The notes beneath the pieces are model-generated. The model searched no databases and was not told where the DNA came from. It saw nothing but the letters and a program-made list of their open reading frames with translations. The translations under genes were made by a program, and so were the position numbers. From assembly GCA_011389935.1 (NCBI GenBank), contig JAABTJ010000001.1:62001-126000 (forward strand): a stretch of 64,000 nt of DNA. The letters run 5' to 3'. Position 1 is the first letter of the stretch. Each line of letters begins with the position of its first letter. Shown here one piece after another: positions 63,088 through 64,000 of this stretch. This DNA comes from Desulfobacteraceae bacterium (lineage in GTDB: Bacteria > Desulfobacterota > Desulfobacteria > Desulfobacterales > Desulfosalsimonadaceae).

Positions 63088-63225
63088 GGGAAATCCTTGT
63101 CACGCCCGCTTTGAAGGCGTTTTTTGGCCGCTTTGTAAGCGGCGTATCGGTTTTGGTTGCAAAATATTTGTTCTTACTGGTTTTTGTCAACGCAGACCGG
63201 CTTGCAGGGATTGTTCTTTCGTTGC

Positions 63226-64000
63226 TCATTCTTCGTCGCGATACGCCCCGTTTTTCACGCCGGCTTCTTTAATCAACCGATGTAAATACTGCCGCTGTAT
63301 GCCGGCTTTTACAGCGGCCTGGGTGACGTTGCCGCCGTGTTTTTCGAGCAGCGCCTCTATGTAGGCCCGGTAGAAATCTTTGAGCACCGTTTCCCTGGCT
63401 TCTTTGAAGGGGAGGGAAAACACGTTCTCATCAGTCGGCAAGTGTTGCTTCAATCCGCCGGTTTCCTCGAGGCATAAATTTTTTTTCGTCAATTCGCTCC
63501 CCTGGCAGAAAATAACACCCCGTTCGATGATGTTTTCCAATTCCCGCACGTTGCCGGTGTAATTGTGATTTTTGAGTGTGCCCATGGCCTCCGGTGAAAT
63601 GTTCCGGATGTCCTTGTTGTTGATCCTGTTGTATTTGGCAAGAAAATGGTAGCTCAAAAGGGGGATGTCCCCGCGCCTTTCCTGCAGTTTCGGCAGGTCA
63701 ATCCGGATCACGTTCAGGCGGTAATAGAGGTCTTCCCGGAAGCGCCTTTCCCGGATGGCCTCGGTCAAATCCTGGTTTGTCGCGGCAATGAATCGAAGGT
63801 CTGCCGTCCGGGTAGCCACGCTGCCGACGGGTTTGTACTCTCCGTGTTGCAGCAGGCGCAGCAGCCTCGTCTGCAAACGGGGGTTCAACTCGCCGATTTC
63901 ATCAAGGAAAAGCGTGCCTTTGTGCGCCTCTTCCACAACGCCTTTCGTGTCCTTCCACGCGCCGGTAAATGCGCCCTTTACATGCCCGAACAATTCGCTT
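63226..64000 (-). CDS. Sigma-54-dependent Fis-family regulator (partial, N terminus outside window)
   Basis: The 3' 258 codons are present; the gene runs off the right edge. The visible part starts in the AAA+ domain at [14 protein letters not shown], with a canonical sigma-54 loop. It continues through [12 protein letters not shown] (Walker B), [22 protein letters not shown] and [11 protein letters not shown]. It ends with a Fis-type helix-turn-helix ([27 protein letters not shown]). A receiver domain upstream is likely but unseen. Confidence 0.93.
   Translation of the reverse strand, partial: SELFGHVKGAFTGAWKDTKGVVEEAHKGTLFLDEIGELNPRLQTRLLRLLQHGEYKPVGSVATRTADLRFIAATNQDLTEAIRERRFREDLYYRLNVIRIDLPKLQERRGDIPLLSYHFLAKYNRINNKDIRNISPEAMGTLKNHNYTGNVRELENIIERGVIFCQGSELTKKNLCLEETGGLKQHLPTDENVFSLPFKEARETVLKDFYRAYIEALLEKHGGNVTQAAVKAGIQRQYLHRLIKEAGVKNGAYRDEE

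Noticed and set aside
1-64000. tRNA, rRNA, CRISPR array, prophage or transposase gene
   Set aside because: No cloverleaf, rRNA core sequence, regularly spaced repeat array or integrase/transposase motif was noticed by eye. A tRNA scan was not possible here.

Overview
The window looks like a chromosome segment of a strictly anaerobic, sulfate-reducing member of the Desulfobacterota (Desulfobacteraceae-like). The evidence is an ATP sulfurylase gene with its own terminator, two ferredoxin-linked 2-oxoacid oxidoreductases (IorAB and KorDABC), a CooC-type nickel ATPase next to an RACo-like corrinoid activator (Wood-Ljungdahl accessory genes), several sigma-54 regulators, TRAP transport, and a PanP-type aspartate decarboxylase. 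No rRNA, tRNA, CRISPR array, prophage or insertion sequence with a transposase was seen. The species was not identified.

Layout. 1-480: a cold-shock gene with promoter, long leader and terminator. 543-6886 (minus): an AddA/AddB-like helicase-nuclease pair. 7111-8769: PLP decarboxylase. 8778-11389 (minus): iorAB. 11711-14133: rdgB and pckA. 14428-17793: a DUF6178-like protein and a SpoIIIAA/Ycf45-like ATPase with an R3H domain. 17798-20539: a mini SNase-like gene, then a sigma-54 response regulator with a sensorless histidine kinase. 20567-20995 (minus): a second cold-shock gene whose promoter and leader match the first. 21222-22931: ribosomal protein S1. 22967-28888 (minus): RACo-like activator, MBL hydrolase, PrmA, CooC and a PurF homologue that lacks the catalytic cysteine. 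29058-30830: flavodoxin-like protein and radical SAM protein. 31258-33717: sat and a TauE-type permease. 33819-43209: a long operon dctPQM-pxpABC-korDABC-tauE. 43202-48774: RNase HI, ADP-ribosylglycohydrolase, lgt, acyl-CoA dehydrogenase, acyltransferase and tag. 48771-53409: an Fe-S protein, DUF169 protein, queF, and a TetR regulator with a phosphotransferase. 53419-57494 (minus): dusB and four upstream genes, mostly uncharacterised. 57695-64000: SixA-like phosphatase, a J-domain protein, carB, a receiver protein and a sigma-54 activator cut by the window end.

How the genes fit together. The 33.8-43.2 kb operon reads as one catabolic route: a TRAP system imports an organic acid, PxpABC opens 5-oxoproline to glutamate at the cost of ATP, and after deamination KorDABC oxidises 2-oxoglutarate to succinyl-CoA with reduction of ferredoxin. 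IorAB does the same type of chemistry on arylpyruvates. pckA links C4 acids to phosphoenolpyruvate.

Most unusual features: (i) the two cold-shock genes share promoter spacing and a 122-123 nt leader with conserved complementary segments, one of them facing the ribosome binding site; (ii) a dispersed palindromic intergenic repeat is present in four copies, with shared outer arms but two unrelated hairpin cores; (iii) the PurF homologue has glycine at the nucleophile position and ends exactly at the edge of one repeat; (iv) pxpB runs 170 nt into pxpC in a way a single base in a G5 run would correct.
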